Source: an uncultured Verrucomicrobiota bacterium (GTDB lineage: Bacteria; Verrucomicrobiota; Verrucomicrobiia; Opitutales; Opitutaceae). From it: DNA of 48,275 bases. Location of the stretch: the NCBI GenBank assembly GCA_903869675.1, contig CAIQAB010000009.1, forward strand, positions 1-48,275, written 5' to 3'. The notes under the pieces were generated by a model, which searched no databases, had not been told where the DNA came from, and saw only the letters and a program-made list of their open reading frames with translations. Positions 1 through 8,939 of the stretch are shown one piece after another; the first letter of the stretch is position 1, and each line of letters opens with the position of its first letter. A program made the position numbers and the translations under genes.

Positions 1-66
1 GGGGGGGCCTTTTAGCGTTTGTCTCAGCGCTTAATACGAGCGTGGATTTTGAAGTCACAACACCTT

Positions 67-1173
67 ATGTGCCATAAACCGCTAATACTTGGACTTGGCC
101 TTTTTTTGGGTGCGGGGGCTGCGGCCGCGTCCCACTTCGGCGACGCGGTGGTTGAGGATGAGTTATTGTTGCACAAGGTCTTGGGAACCGCCTCGTGCGC
201 CACCAGCGGTTGTCATGGCGGAGCCGGACTGGTGCATGGCACTGTGGCGACCTTCCGGCGCGAGGATCCCCATGCGCGCTCCTATGAAACCCTCGCGACG
301 CCGCGTTCGGCGCGCATGGGCGAGGCCCTGGGGATCGCCGACGTGCGAACCAGCGCAAGTTGCACGGTTTGCCATGCGCCGGTCGCGAGCGTGCCGGAGG
401 GATTGCGCGGCGAAGATCTACGGGTCGAGGACGGGGTGGGTTGCGCGAGTTGTCATGATAGCACGGAGAGCTGGCTGCGGACGCACACCCGGCCCGAGCT
501 GGATCATTCGGCCAAGGTCGCGGCGGGCATGCGCGACCTGCGTTCGGCCTATGCCCGGGCCAACGCCTGCGTGGCCTGCCACCAGGTGATCGAGCCGCGC
601 TTGGTTGAGACCGGCCGGCATCCGCGCTTGATTTTTGAATTGGACGGCCAGCTCGCGGCGGAGCCTGCACATTGGCGCGAGGTGCATGGCTGGGATGGCG
701 CTAAGGCCTGGCTGGTGGGGCAGGCGGTGGCGTGGCGCGAGGCGGGGGCGGCGCACGCGGACGGTCGGGACACCATGGTGGGCGCGGCGGAACGCGAGGC
801 GGCGTTAGCTTGGCTGGTGGCCCGGGCGGGCGGGGCCGGCGCGGCGGGGAGCGCGGCGGATGCGGTGGCACGGCGGTTGGACGACGACTGGCCGGCGGGC
901 GAAGGGGAGGCGGTGTTGCGCCGACTGGCCGGGGTTGGCGAGGATTTCCGGGCGACGGGGATTTCCCGTCTGGAGCAGGCCTACCGGGCGGAGCGGCTCG
1001 TGCTCGGGCTGGACCGGGTTTTGGCGGCGTGGCCGGAGCGTGCGCGGGCTAAGGCCGCCGAGTCGGTGCTGGCGCGTCTGTTCACCGCCGCGCAATCGGT
1101 GCCCGAATTCCAGCCGGCGGGTTTCGCGAATCTCCTGGATGAGTTGGCGCGGGTGGTCGGCGGCGCGGGCTGA
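67..1173 (+). CDS. Exported four-haem cytochrome c (cytochrome c554-like)
   Basis: The protein has a signal peptide (hydrophobic stretch ending in a run of alanines) followed by four c-type haem motifs: one CX4CH (CATSGCH) and three CX2CH (CTVCH, CASCH, CVACH), all in the N-terminal half. This spacing resembles the cytochrome c554 / multihaem cytochrome family, which transfers electrons in the periplasm. The C-terminal ~170 residues are alanine/arginine/glutamate-rich, helical-looking, and carry no further haem motif. I chose the ATG at 67 because the signal peptide starts there; an upstream in-frame start at 19 adds 16 residues before it. It converges on the HbpS-like gene at 1192 and lies near a DUF4331 protein and a TPR protein, all exported. 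The electron donor and acceptor cannot be told from sequence. Confidence 0.8.
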   Translation: MCHKPLILGLGLFLGAGAAAASHFGDAVVEDELLLHKVLGTASCATSGCHGGAGLVHGTVATFRREDPHARSYETLATPRSARMGEALGIADVRTSASCTVCHAPVASVPEGLRGEDLRVEDGVGCASCHDSTESWLRTHTRPELDHSAKVAAGMRDLRSAYARANACVACHQVIEPRLVETGRHPRLIFELDGQLAAEPAHWREVHGWDGAKAWLVGQAVAWREAGAAHADGRDTMVGAAEREAALAWLVARAGGAGAAGSAADAVARRLDDDWPAGEGEAVLRRLAGVGEDFRATGISRLEQAYRAERLVLGLDRVLAAWPERARAKAAESVLARLFTAAQSVPEFQPAGFANLLDELARVVGGAG

Positions 1174-1191
1174 AGCGCGGGCGGCCCCGGC

Positions 1192-2733
1192 TCAGGGTCC
1201 GGGCGTGAGCGGACGGACTTCGCTGCGGAGCTGGGCGTCGCGGGGAAACTTGGCGTAGGGCAGGCGGACGCCGCCCTCGATAAACGCATCCGAACGCACG
1301 GCGGCGGGCGGAGCGAAAGCGGCGCCGGCGGAGGCGGCGACGAGGTCGTCCTGGTCGATGCCGTCGCCGGACACGCCGACCGCGCCGATCATCACGCCGT
1401 TGCGAAAGAGCGGGAAGGCGCCGGCGAACAGGGTGATGCCGTTGGGCAGGGCGGGGTCGCCGTTGACCGGGGAAACCGGGCTGACCAGCAGCGGCAGGGA
1501 GACGTCAAACTGCTCCGGTTCCAAGGGTCCGGGACCGCGGCGTTCGATACCGGGCGGGAAATGGATCTGCGAAAGGAAACCCACGGCGCGGGCGGAGAGG
1601 GCGCGCTTGTCCGACGAATAGTAAACCACGGTGCGGGCCTTCTGGACCGAAACGTCCCACGAGAATAGGGTGGCGTCTGGGGTGCGGAAGGTTCCCAGCA
1701 CGACGGGGGCCACGCCCGGGTCGGCGGGGTTGTTGACCACGCTGATGAACACCTGGGCGGGGCGTCCGATCGGCAGGCGGATGCCGGCGCGGGTCTGGCG
1801 GGCGCGGGCGGCCCCGGCGGCGAGGATGGCGCGCACCTCGGCGGCGGAGAGGCGAACCTGGCCGTCGATCAGGCCGGCGACGGGGTCGGCCACGATGGGC
1901 GAGCGGATTTCCCCGGTGACGCCGCCGAGAGTGTCGGTCGGCCAGACGACGGGAGCGGGCGGGACAGCGGCCGGCCGGACCGGGGCGGCCCCCGCGACGC
2001 GGGCGGCGCGGACCGGCGTTTTTACATAGGGCAGGCGGATGCCGTCGATCAAGACACCCGTGCCGTGCAGGCGGGAATCAGGAGCGTAGCCAATCTGGCC
2101 GGCAAGGGCGATACCCTCATCCTCGTCCGGGCCCAGGGTAAGGGCATAGCCTTCGTCGTCGGTAAACTCCGCTTCCGTCCCGTCGCCGTGCACGCCGAGA
2201 CCGGCGAAGAGGCGTCCATCCTTGTAAAGCGGAACGCCTCCGGGCGAGGCGCGCAACCGGGTGAGCGGGATGCGGGCGCCGTTAACCGCTCGAAAGTAGT
2301 TTATGTCGGAATACGCGAGGTTGGAAAGGCCCACGCCGACTAGCGGACCCGGTGGTTTGTTACGGATGCCGGGCGGAAAATTATCCTGGATAATGAAACT
2401 AGCGGTGCGCGGGGTGAATGCCTGCTCGTTCGAGCTTAGGAAGACCGCGGTGCCGGCCTTGGCGACCGCGATGGCGCGTTCATTGGCGAGGATGGAACCG
2501 GTGCCGTCTGCGCGACGCAGCAGGATCTCACGTCCGTCGCGATCCACGATCGCGATCACAGCCTTGGGGAACCGTTCCATCGCTCGGTCGGCAGCCTGCT
2601 GTTGAATCCGATCCAGGTCGGCCACGGTGTAGGCGGGGGGAATACTAGCCGGAGGATAGGCTAGGGCGGCCTCGGCTACGAGCACCGCGGCGAAAAGAAA
2701 AAAAACGCGGTATGGCGCGAGAAGCGATGGCAC
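1192..2733 (-). CDS. Exported protein with two GlcG/HbpS-like (haem-binding fold) domains
   Basis: A 513-residue protein with an N-terminal signal peptide and two related domains (roughly residues 30-230 and 290-510). Each resembles the GlcG/HbpS family (DUF336): a 'VAIVDRDG'-like strand, a K/A-rich segment, an 'FPPGI' motif and a closing 'GVHGDG' or 'GVSGDG' glycine loop. HbpS-type proteins are extracellular haem-binding sensors in actinomycetes; other members are of unknown role. A proline/alanine linker (about 240-265) joins the two copies, so this is an internal duplication. The start is a GTG, chosen because it puts the signal peptide at the N terminus. Its position between a multihaem cytochrome and a DUF4331 protein suggests a haem or redox role, but this is inference. 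Confidence 0.75.
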   Translation of the reverse strand: MPSLLAPYRVFFLFAAVLVAEAALAYPPASIPPAYTVADLDRIQQQAADRAMERFPKAVIAIVDRDGREILLRRADGTGSILANERAIAVAKAGTAVFLSSNEQAFTPRTASFIIQDNFPPGIRNKPPGPLVGVGLSNLAYSDINYFRAVNGARIPLTRLRASPGGVPLYKDGRLFAGLGVHGDGTEAEFTDDEGYALTLGPDEDEGIALAGQIGYAPDSRLHGTGVLIDGIRLPYVKTPVRAARVAGAAPVRPAAVPPAPVVWPTDTLGGVTGEIRSPIVADPVAGLIDGQVRLSAAEVRAILAAGAARARQTRAGIRLPIGRPAQVFISVVNNPADPGVAPVVLGTFRTPDATLFSWDVSVQKARTVVYYSSDKRALSARAVGFLSQIHFPPGIERRGPGPLEPEQFDVSLPLLVSPVSPVNGDPALPNGITLFAGAFPLFRNGVMIGAVGVSGDGIDQDDLVAASAGAAFAPPAAVRSDAFIEGGVRLPYAKFPRDAQLRSEVRPLTPGP

Positions 2734-2920
2734 GGAGAAAAGGGGAAACGGAAAGGGTCGGTGGCGCCGCCCCGCAATCGGGGGATGTGCATTCGCCGTC
2801 GGTTTGCGGCAACCTCAAACATCCGTGCAGCATAGCAGGATACGCCCGGACGCGACAAAATCACGCCGCCCATCCGCAAGTTTCTTGTCAAAAACACGAA
2901 CCGCGGCGGACTGGGGAACC

Positions 2921-4165
2921 ATGAAACCCTCACCCCTTCCCGGGCTGTTTGCGATGTTATTGGCCACAGCCTGGGCACTAGCGGTAGGCGTAAATCTGGC
3001 CAGCGCGGCGGACCATGCAGACGCGCCCTTCACCTCCAACGATGCGGCGGCTGACTTGAACGACTCCTTCATTTTCCTCGATCCAAACGACAACAACTAC
3101 ATCGTAATTTCGATGACGGTGCGTGGGTTTATCGTGCCGAGCGAGGCGGTCAACCAAGGCATCTTTGATATTGCGGTCATGTATCGCTTCCAAATGGAAA
3201 ATACCGGCGACCCCAAGCCCGACCTAAACATCGATGTGACTTTCAGCCCGCGCGAGGTGAACACCCTGGCGCAGATCGCGACGATCAAGATGCCGGATCC
3301 GCGCAACAAAAAGAAGACGCTGGTGCTACACGCGCCCGCGACCAACTCGTCCCTCGCCACCACGGCGCCAACGCAAGTGGTCACCACCGACGCGGCGACG
3401 GACATATCCTTCTTTGCGGGCGAGGTCGATGATCCCTTCTTTTTCGATATCCCGGCCTTCTCGCGCTGGACCGCCTCGGTGCGGGCGGGGGCGGAGAATC
3501 GCAACGAACTCAAGCGCGGGCGGGACAGTTTTGCCGGCTACAACACGATGTCGATCGCGCTGCGCATGCCGGTCTCCTACCTGCGCGTCAAAAAGACCAA
3601 GCCCGCCGCCACCGACCCCAAGGTCTACCACAAGGTCGGGCTCAACGTGCTGACCTACCGCTGCGGCCTCTCGGTCAACTTCAAGGGCCGCGGAACCCTC
3701 GTGCCGCCCTACCGGCAGGTGGACCGCGCCGCGACCCCGGCCGTGAATGTAGCCCTGATCCCTTTCAGTGAGAAAAACGCCTTCAACACGGGCACGCCGA
3801 CGCAGGACGCCGACGCCAAATTCGCCGAGTTGATCGTCGCCACGCTTATCCAGCTGGGAGCGGACGAAGAGCATATCGCCAAACTTGCGAATAATGCGGT
3901 GTTTCTCGGGGACTATATCCGTCTGGACACCGAGTTGCTCAACGCCGGACCGATGGGCGGGACTAATCCCGAGGCGCGTTTTCCTAACGGCCGCCGTCTG
4001 GCGGATGACACGGTGGACATCACCCTGACGGAAATCAACAACGGCACTACCTTCGGCGACAGCGTTGACCGTAGCGACATTCCGCCGCGCGACGTTTTTC
4101 CCTTTTTCGGCCTTTCCCAACAGCCGCGCCTGCCTGGTGTGACCGAGGATAACACCCGTAATTGA
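2921..4165 (+). CDS. DUF4331 family exported protein
   Basis: A 414-residue protein with a signal peptide (hydrophobic core ending LASAADHADAP). It shows the DUF4331 hallmarks: an 'HADAPF' start to the mature protein, 'DLNDSFIFLDPND', and conserved aromatic/Asp segments through 'DDTVDITLTEI' and a C-terminal 'DVFPFFGLSQQPRLPG'. The biochemical function of DUF4331 is unknown; members are periplasmic or surface proteins that often sit beside TPR proteins. I prefer the ATG at 2921 over the longer frame opening at 2804 because only the former gives an N-terminal signal peptide; GGGG lies 5 bases upstream. The TPR gene follows after 7 bases, so the two are probably co-transcribed. It is divergent from the HbpS-like gene. 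Confidence 0.8.
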   Translation: MKPSPLPGLFAMLLATAWALAVGVNLASAADHADAPFTSNDAAADLNDSFIFLDPNDNNYIVISMTVRGFIVPSEAVNQGIFDIAVMYRFQMENTGDPKPDLNIDVTFSPREVNTLAQIATIKMPDPRNKKKTLVLHAPATNSSLATTAPTQVVTTDAATDISFFAGEVDDPFFFDIPAFSRWTASVRAGAENRNELKRGRDSFAGYNTMSIALRMPVSYLRVKKTKPAATDPKVYHKVGLNVLTYRCGLSVNFKGRGTLVPPYRQVDRAATPAVNVALIPFSEKNAFNTGTPTQDADAKFAELIVATLIQLGADEEHIAKLANNAVFLGDYIRLDTELLNAGPMGGTNPEARFPNGRRLADDTVDITLTEINNGTTFGDSVDRSDIPPRDVFPFFGLSQQPRLPGVTEDNTRN

Positions 4166-4172
4166 AGCTCAT

Positions 4173-5438
4173 ATGAGACGCAACGGCGCAGGACGCGGTA
4201 GGCTGTGGGCGTCAGTTTGGTTTTGCGTGGGTGGTTGCATGGCCGGGCTCGCGGCAGGCTCACCGTTTCCGGCCCCGGAGAGTCCAACAATAATTTTCCT
4301 AGAGGAGCGAGTCCACTCCGATCCGGATGACAACGTAGCCTGGAATCGCCTCGGTGGTTTGTATTTGGAGTGCTTGCACAATGTGGGCGACCTCGAGTTC
4401 GCAACCAAGGCGGCGCGAGCCGCGGCCGAATCACTCCGCGCCGTCCCAGCCAGCCAGAATCGCAACGGTGTAGTGTTGCGCGCGCTCGCAGCGCTTGCAG
4501 CGCACAACTTCGCGGCGGCTCGGTTGGACGGGGAAATTTTAACACAGGCCGCGCCGGACCGAGCGGAAGGCTGGCGGATTTTGGGCGACGCTTGTTTCGA
4601 GCTGGGCGACTACCCGGCGGCGGAGGAGGCATGGGCGCGACTGGCGCGGTTGGAGCCGGGGGCCAGCGGCACGGATTTGCGCCGAGCGCGACTGGCGTTT
4701 ATCCGGGGCAAGTCGGGCGAAGCCGCGCGCCTCCTGGGCGCGGCCCGGGCGGCGGCCGAAAAGGAGGCGCCGCGCGCGCCCGAGACGATCGCGTGGTGCC
4801 TCGTGCAGCGCGGCTACCTCGCGTTCTTGAACGGTGAGTTGGAGGCGGCGGAAAAGGCCTACCGCCTCGCGCTGGCGGAGACGCCGGGTTGGTTTGTGGC
4901 CGAAGACCACCTGGGTGAGGTCTTAGCGGCGAAAGGGGACTTCGACGCCGCACTGTCGCTATATCGCCCCTTGGCTGAACGTTTGCGCCGACCCGAGCTT
5001 TGGCTGGCGCTCGGTGATGTGTTGGTGGCGGCGGGACGGGTGGCGGAGGCCGAGGCGTGGCAAGATCGCGCCGGCGCGGAATTTCTGGCGCAATCGGAGG
5101 CGGGTAACGCTAATTTTTACCATCATCTAGCCGGCTTTTACGCCGATGTGCGGTTGGATCCAGTCGAGGCGGTGCGGTGGGCACGCCGCGATCTCGCCGT
5201 GCGCCGTAGCGTCGGTGCCTGGGATGCGCTCGCCTGGGCTTTGCACCGGTCCGGCGCGGAAGGTGAGGCGCAGGCGGCTATACGCAACGCCCTCGCCCCG
5301 GGCGTGCGCGATGCTCACCTGCTGGTGCATGCAGCGCTCATCTTCCACGCCGCCGGCGAGACGGCGCGGGCTCGCGAATACCTCCGCGAGGCGAAGGAGC
5401 TGAACCAGCTTTACGACGGGTTCCACGTCCACCGCTGA
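4173..5438 (+). CDS. Exported TPR-repeat protein
   Basis: A 421-residue protein with an N-terminal hydrophobic export signal (about 1-28) and a series of helical 34-residue-like repeats recognisable by 'W..LG...L..G....A...Y..AL' patterns, for example near residues 135-165, 215-245 and 250-280. TPR arrays bind other proteins, so this is likely the scaffold partner of the DUF4331 protein whose stop codon is 7 bases upstream. No catalytic motif is visible. The 3' end converges on the MuiA-like gene with only 13 bases between stops. Confidence 0.75.
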   Translation: MRRNGAGRGRLWASVWFCVGGCMAGLAAGSPFPAPESPTIIFLEERVHSDPDDNVAWNRLGGLYLECLHNVGDLEFATKAARAAAESLRAVPASQNRNGVVLRALAALAAHNFAAARLDGEILTQAAPDRAEGWRILGDACFELGDYPAAEEAWARLARLEPGASGTDLRRARLAFIRGKSGEAARLLGAARAAAEKEAPRAPETIAWCLVQRGYLAFLNGELEAAEKAYRLALAETPGWFVAEDHLGEVLAAKGDFDAALSLYRPLAERLRRPELWLALGDVLVAAGRVAEAEAWQDRAGAEFLAQSEAGNANFYHHLAGFYADVRLDPVEAVRWARRDLAVRRSVGAWDALAWALHRSGAEGEAQAAIRNALAPGVRDAHLLVHAALIFHAAGETARAREYLREAKELNQLYDGFHVHR

Positions 5439-5451
5439 GGGCGTTCAGGGC

Positions 5452-7215
5452 TTATTCGACGCCGGTGACAGGGAGGTCGGCGGGGTGCTCGATGCTGAAC
5501 TTTAAGGCGAGTTCGCGTTTCTCCCCGGGTTTGAGGTCGAGGCGCCAGATCAGGCGGCCTTCGGCATCGCGGGCGATTCCGGCGCGGGGCGGCTCGGCGG
5601 CGGCGTCCTCGGGCTTGAGGAAATCGCGTTCTGCTGGGGCGAGTAGTTTCACGGCGATCTTCTCGTCTCGCGCGACGGGCAGGGCATCAGTCAACACGAT
5701 GCGCTCGGCGCTGCGCTTGTTGTTCGTGACGGTGAGGAGGATGTCGTAGGTGGTGCGACGGCTGCGGGTGGTGAAGCCAACGTCCTCGGTGAAGCGGGAA
5801 ACGATCTTGCGCTTCAGGGCTATGCCTTCGTCGGCGCCGAGTTGGAGAGTGAACTTCTCGCCGGGCATGGTGGTGGCAAGGCGGGAGGTGGCGACGAAGG
5901 TGTCGTCGAGGAACACGTTGAGCGCGCCGCCGAGGAAGGGGAGTTCGCCGCTGTTGGTCACGGCGGCCGTGAGGAAGGCGGTTTCCTGGAGTTTCGGCGT
6001 GGCCTGGTAGCGAAGGGTCGCGGCGAGATCTGCGCCGGCGAGCGGCACGCGCTGCGGGGTGTTGTCGCTCGCGAGGGTGACGGGCGTGGCGATCTTGAAA
6101 TTGGCGCTGGTGGCAGCGGAGGCAACCTCGGCGGCGGCGAAGGTGGCCGCGACCTCTTGCTCGGCCGGGGCGGCGGGGTCGTAGGCCATGGCGGACATCG
6201 CCGCGGGGGCGCCAGCGAAATTATCGGCCTCGGCAGGGCCGCGTTTGCGTTTCACGTTTCTCAAGCCGTCGAGCAGCATTCCGTGGACGACGGGCTGGGG
6301 GACATCGACATACCACGGGGCGATCTCCGGGGCGGCGCCGCCGAGGCCGGGGCGGGCGGTGGAGAGGGTGAGGGCGATGTCGGTCCAGTCTTCGCCGGTG
6401 GCGTTGCGGACGAGGCCGAAGGCGTCGAGCCGGAACTGGCGTTTTTCGCTGCGCAGGCGGGCGTCGTAGGCCGGGGCCCAGGACGCGCCGGGCAGGGCGT
6501 AGGCGAGTGAGAGTTCGAGTTTGCCGGCGGCGGGGGCGGCGAGGCGGACGGTCACGGTCTTGGTGGCGCGGCGGGCGGGCTGGCGGCCGCGGAGGTCGTT
6601 GAGCTGGGCCTCGGCGGCGGCGATTTTATCCGCGAGTGTTTTCCCCTCGATATCGAGCTTCTGCGACGAGGCATCGAGGCGGCTGCGTTGCTCGGCGGAA
6701 AAGTCGAGCAACTTGGCGTAGTCCACCAGACTAGGGCGGACCGGAGCGGTGGAGCCGGCGCCGGGCGCTACGGGAGCGGTGGCACTTTTCTCGATCTCGG
6801 CCAACAGGGTGCGCTGCGAATCGAGCAAGGCGACCTGCTTGCCCAGGCCACGTTCCTCGCGGCGCAGAGCGAGAAGTTGGTCTTCAAGGGTTTTGGCCCG
6901 TGTATCGGGATCGGCAGTGACGAACACGGTGCGGGTGGCGACATCGAGCAGGGACGCAGCCACGGTGCCGCGGGCGGACACCTGGACGGACTCGTCTAAC
7001 AGAGACTCAGGCAGGCCTGAAAAAATGAACTCAACCGTGCCGACGCTCAAAGCCAGGCCAGAGGCGGTGCGAGTCACGACGGCGCGGTCGGGGTAGACGG
7101 TGGCGGTGATAAGGCGGGACTCAGCGGGGATGGGGGCGGCGACGAGGCAGGGGGCGAGCAGGGCGGCAGCGGGCGCAGCGAAGGCTGCGAGGGCTCGGAG
7201 GGTGGGATTCATCAT
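5452..7215 (-). CDS. MuiA-like protein (DUF4140/DUF4139)
   Basis: An exported protein of about 587 residues. It has a signal peptide, an N-terminal beta domain with 'VYPDRAVVTR' (DUF4140), a coiled-coil-like segment with many Glu/Gln/Lys residues, and a C-terminal DUF4139 beta-rich domain with 'LELSLAYALPGASWAPAYDARL'. Family members are annotated as mucoidy inhibitor A-like; the molecular function is not established. I chose the ATG at 7215 (a second ATG lies at 7212) because it places the signal peptide first; the frame opens at 7269. No Shine-Dalgarno sequence precedes it. It lies 80 bases downstream of dapF on the same strand. Confidence 0.8.
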   Translation of the reverse strand: MMNPTLRALAAFAAPAAALLAPCLVAAPIPAESRLITATVYPDRAVVTRTASGLALSVGTVEFIFSGLPESLLDESVQVSARGTVAASLLDVATRTVFVTADPDTRAKTLEDQLLALRREERGLGKQVALLDSQRTLLAEIEKSATAPVAPGAGSTAPVRPSLVDYAKLLDFSAEQRSRLDASSQKLDIEGKTLADKIAAAEAQLNDLRGRQPARRATKTVTVRLAAPAAGKLELSLAYALPGASWAPAYDARLRSEKRQFRLDAFGLVRNATGEDWTDIALTLSTARPGLGGAAPEIAPWYVDVPQPVVHGMLLDGLRNVKRKRGPAEADNFAGAPAAMSAMAYDPAAPAEQEVAATFAAAEVASAATSANFKIATPVTLASDNTPQRVPLAGADLAATLRYQATPKLQETAFLTAAVTNSGELPFLGGALNVFLDDTFVATSRLATTMPGEKFTLQLGADEGIALKRKIVSRFTEDVGFTTRSRRTTYDILLTVTNNKRSAERIVLTDALPVARDEKIAVKLLAPAERDFLKPEDAAAEPPRAGIARDAEGRLIWRLDLKPGEKRELALKFSIEHPADLPVTGVE

Positions 7216-7295
7216 GGAAGGAGTAGGAAAGCGGCCGGCCGGGGGCGGTTCCCCGAAAAGTCCGCACAAGCTAAAAGGCGGACCTGGTGACTAAC

Positions 7296-8147
7296 CTAGA
7301 CCTTCACCAGAAACAACTCCGCGCGCATGATGCCGTCGGCGACTTGATTGACGGTGCCCGTCATGCGGATCGCGTAGTCTTCGGCGATGCGAATTCCGAT
7401 ACGGCCGCCCGGCATGTGCACGGTTAGGTTGGCGTCGACCAAACCCAGACGGCGGGCGACGGCCGCGGCGGCACTGGAGCTGCTGCCCGATGCGAGGGTG
7501 TAGCCGGCGCCGCGTTCCCAGATCTCGATGCGGATATTGGCGCGGTCGAGCACCTGAAGGAATTGGACGTTGGTTTTGCGCGGGAAATTCGGATGCGTCT
7601 CCAGATGCGGCCCGTAGCGGTGGGCGAGATCGGCGGAGACTTCGGGCAAGGGCAGCACGCAATGGGGATTACCGATGGTGGCGGAGCAATAAGTGAAGGT
7701 GCGGTCGAGGGCGGTGATGGACTCGTTCAACACTTCGCGCTCGGGGCCGATGTGCGGGATTTTCGTGCTGTTGAAGCTCACCCGACCCATTTCCACGGTG
7801 ATGAGGGCGCCGTTGTCCTTGATCTCGGACTCCACCACGCCGCCGGGGGTCTCGATGGTGAAGACCGGTGTGTCCGCCAGCTTGGCATCCCACAGGTAGC
7901 GAGAGAAGATGCGCAGGCCGTTGCCGGACTTCTCCGCTTCGGAACCGTCGGGATTGAAGATGCGCAGGCCGAAGCGGGCTTTGGTCGAGGGGAGCGGTCC
8001 CCAGAGGATGCCGTCGGAGCCGACGCCAAAATTCCGGTGGCAGATAACGCGGATTTGGTCGATGGAGGGCTCACTCCAGCCAGGAAAGTCGGCTGGATTC
8101 AGCACGATGTAGTCATTGCCGAGGGCGTGGTATTTAAAGAAGCGCAT
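7296..8147 (-). CDS. dapF: Diaminopimelate epimerase homologue with Ser/Ser in place of the catalytic Cys pair
   Basis: A 283-residue protein, close to the usual DapF length of ~275. DapF interconverts LL- and meso-diaminopimelate for lysine and peptidoglycan synthesis in the cytoplasm. Substrate-binding residues are in place: N11 (ALGNDY), N65 (FNPDGSEAE), N160 (GNPH), N193 (TNVQF) and E211-R212. Both catalytic cysteines are missing: the canonical 'MCGNG' reads 'KSGNG' (Ser74, codon TCC) and the canonical 'ACG[ST]' reads 'ASGSS' (Ser220, codon TCG). Both were checked on the DNA. The gene is otherwise intact. Activity as a conventional two-cysteine racemase is therefore uncertain; it could be a serine variant, act on another substrate, or be a divergent epimerase. 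The start at ATG 8147 is set by the conserved N terminus. Confidence 0.85.
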   Translation of the reverse strand: MRFFKYHALGNDYIVLNPADFPGWSEPSIDQIRVICHRNFGVGSDGILWGPLPSTKARFGLRIFNPDGSEAEKSGNGLRIFSRYLWDAKLADTPVFTIETPGGVVESEIKDNGALITVEMGRVSFNSTKIPHIGPEREVLNESITALDRTFTYCSATIGNPHCVLPLPEVSADLAHRYGPHLETHPNFPRKTNVQFLQVLDRANIRIEIWERGAGYTLASGSSSSAAAAVARRLGLVDANLTVHMPGGRIGIRIAEDYAIRMTGTVNQVADGIMRAELFLVKV

Positions 8148-8250
8148 GATACACATCAGGTGAGCGGGTGGGGCGGGGCGGGCGCAAGCCTCGGGTTGGG
8201 TGCGAGAATGGACCTCGTGTCGGCGTCGGATGGGTTTTAAAAGGATGGTT

Positions 8251-8904
8251 ATGCCCAATGACGCCCATGCCCAGTTTGATCAGACGGTGCTGGATCTTAT
8301 CGAATGCAGTCCGGCGGGGGCGGTTCCGCATACGCCTACGCACCAAGACGCATTGGGGCGTTTGCGGGCGACGCACCAAGTTTATCCTTCGGCGGATTTC
8401 AAGAATGGCTACGTCACAGTGCGTTCCCTCTCGGCCAAGCGCTCGTTTTATGCCGGCAAGCTTCATGCCTTCCTTGCTGGTGAAGCGGATGTGGCGGAGC
8501 TAGAGGGGGACGGGGATGTCTTTGGGCGCTATGTGCGTTCGTTGCCGCCGCTTGCCCAGGCGCGGGCGGAGGATCACCGCGCCACGGTAGTTGGGCGGCG
8601 TCTGCATCATCGGACCAAGCAGGGCGCGGAAGGCGCGAGTGAGGCGGTGCAAGCGCTCTTTCTTCTGCCCGGCTCAGGCGCGCACGCTGGCCTGCCAGGT
8701 AACTATCTTTACGGATCAATTCTCCAGACCTGCGCCGACGCGGCGGCCGGGGGTTGGGCGATCCTTGTCCACGATGTGGAAAACGGCACGGCCAGCTGCG
8801 AATTAGGCAACCGGGCCGAGGCGGCGGCCAAGTTTCAAGATGTGGCGGCGAGCGCTCCCTTTTTGCTGGTGGAGTTGGCGGAGCTGGGGTTCCGGCTTAA
8901 TTAA
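8251..8904 (+). CDS. Conserved-looking hypothetical protein
   Basis: A 217-residue soluble protein with no signal peptide, membrane segment or motif that I recognise. It contains a mixed alpha/beta C-terminal part with 'GGWAILVHDVENGTASCELGNR' and ends '-LGFRLN'. It is one of the few genes in the window with a clear ribosome binding site (AAGGA at 8241-8245, 5 bases before ATG 8251), which fixes the start. It is divergent from dapF and converges on the mrp-type gene. Codon use and GC content look like the neighbours. Function unknown. Confidence 0.65.
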   Translation: MPNDAHAQFDQTVLDLIECSPAGAVPHTPTHQDALGRLRATHQVYPSADFKNGYVTVRSLSAKRSFYAGKLHAFLAGEADVAELEGDGDVFGRYVRSLPPLAQARAEDHRATVVGRRLHHRTKQGAEGASEAVQALFLLPGSGAHAGLPGNYLYGSILQTCADAAAGGWAILVHDVENGTASCELGNRAEAAAKFQDVAASAPFLLVELAELGFRLN

Positions 8905-8939
8905 ATCTGGAGGCGGGTTTGGTCCGGGGCTTCGTGCTG

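Noticed and set aside
860-1258. Alternative plus-strand reading frame within the cytochrome gene
   Set aside because: It overlaps the cytochrome CDS in another frame, has no family signature and an Arg/Trp-rich composition typical of high-GC shadow frames.
3326-4120. Minus-strand frame opposite the DUF4331 gene (264 residues)
   Set aside because: Antisense shadow; rich in Arg/Gly/Val without family signal.
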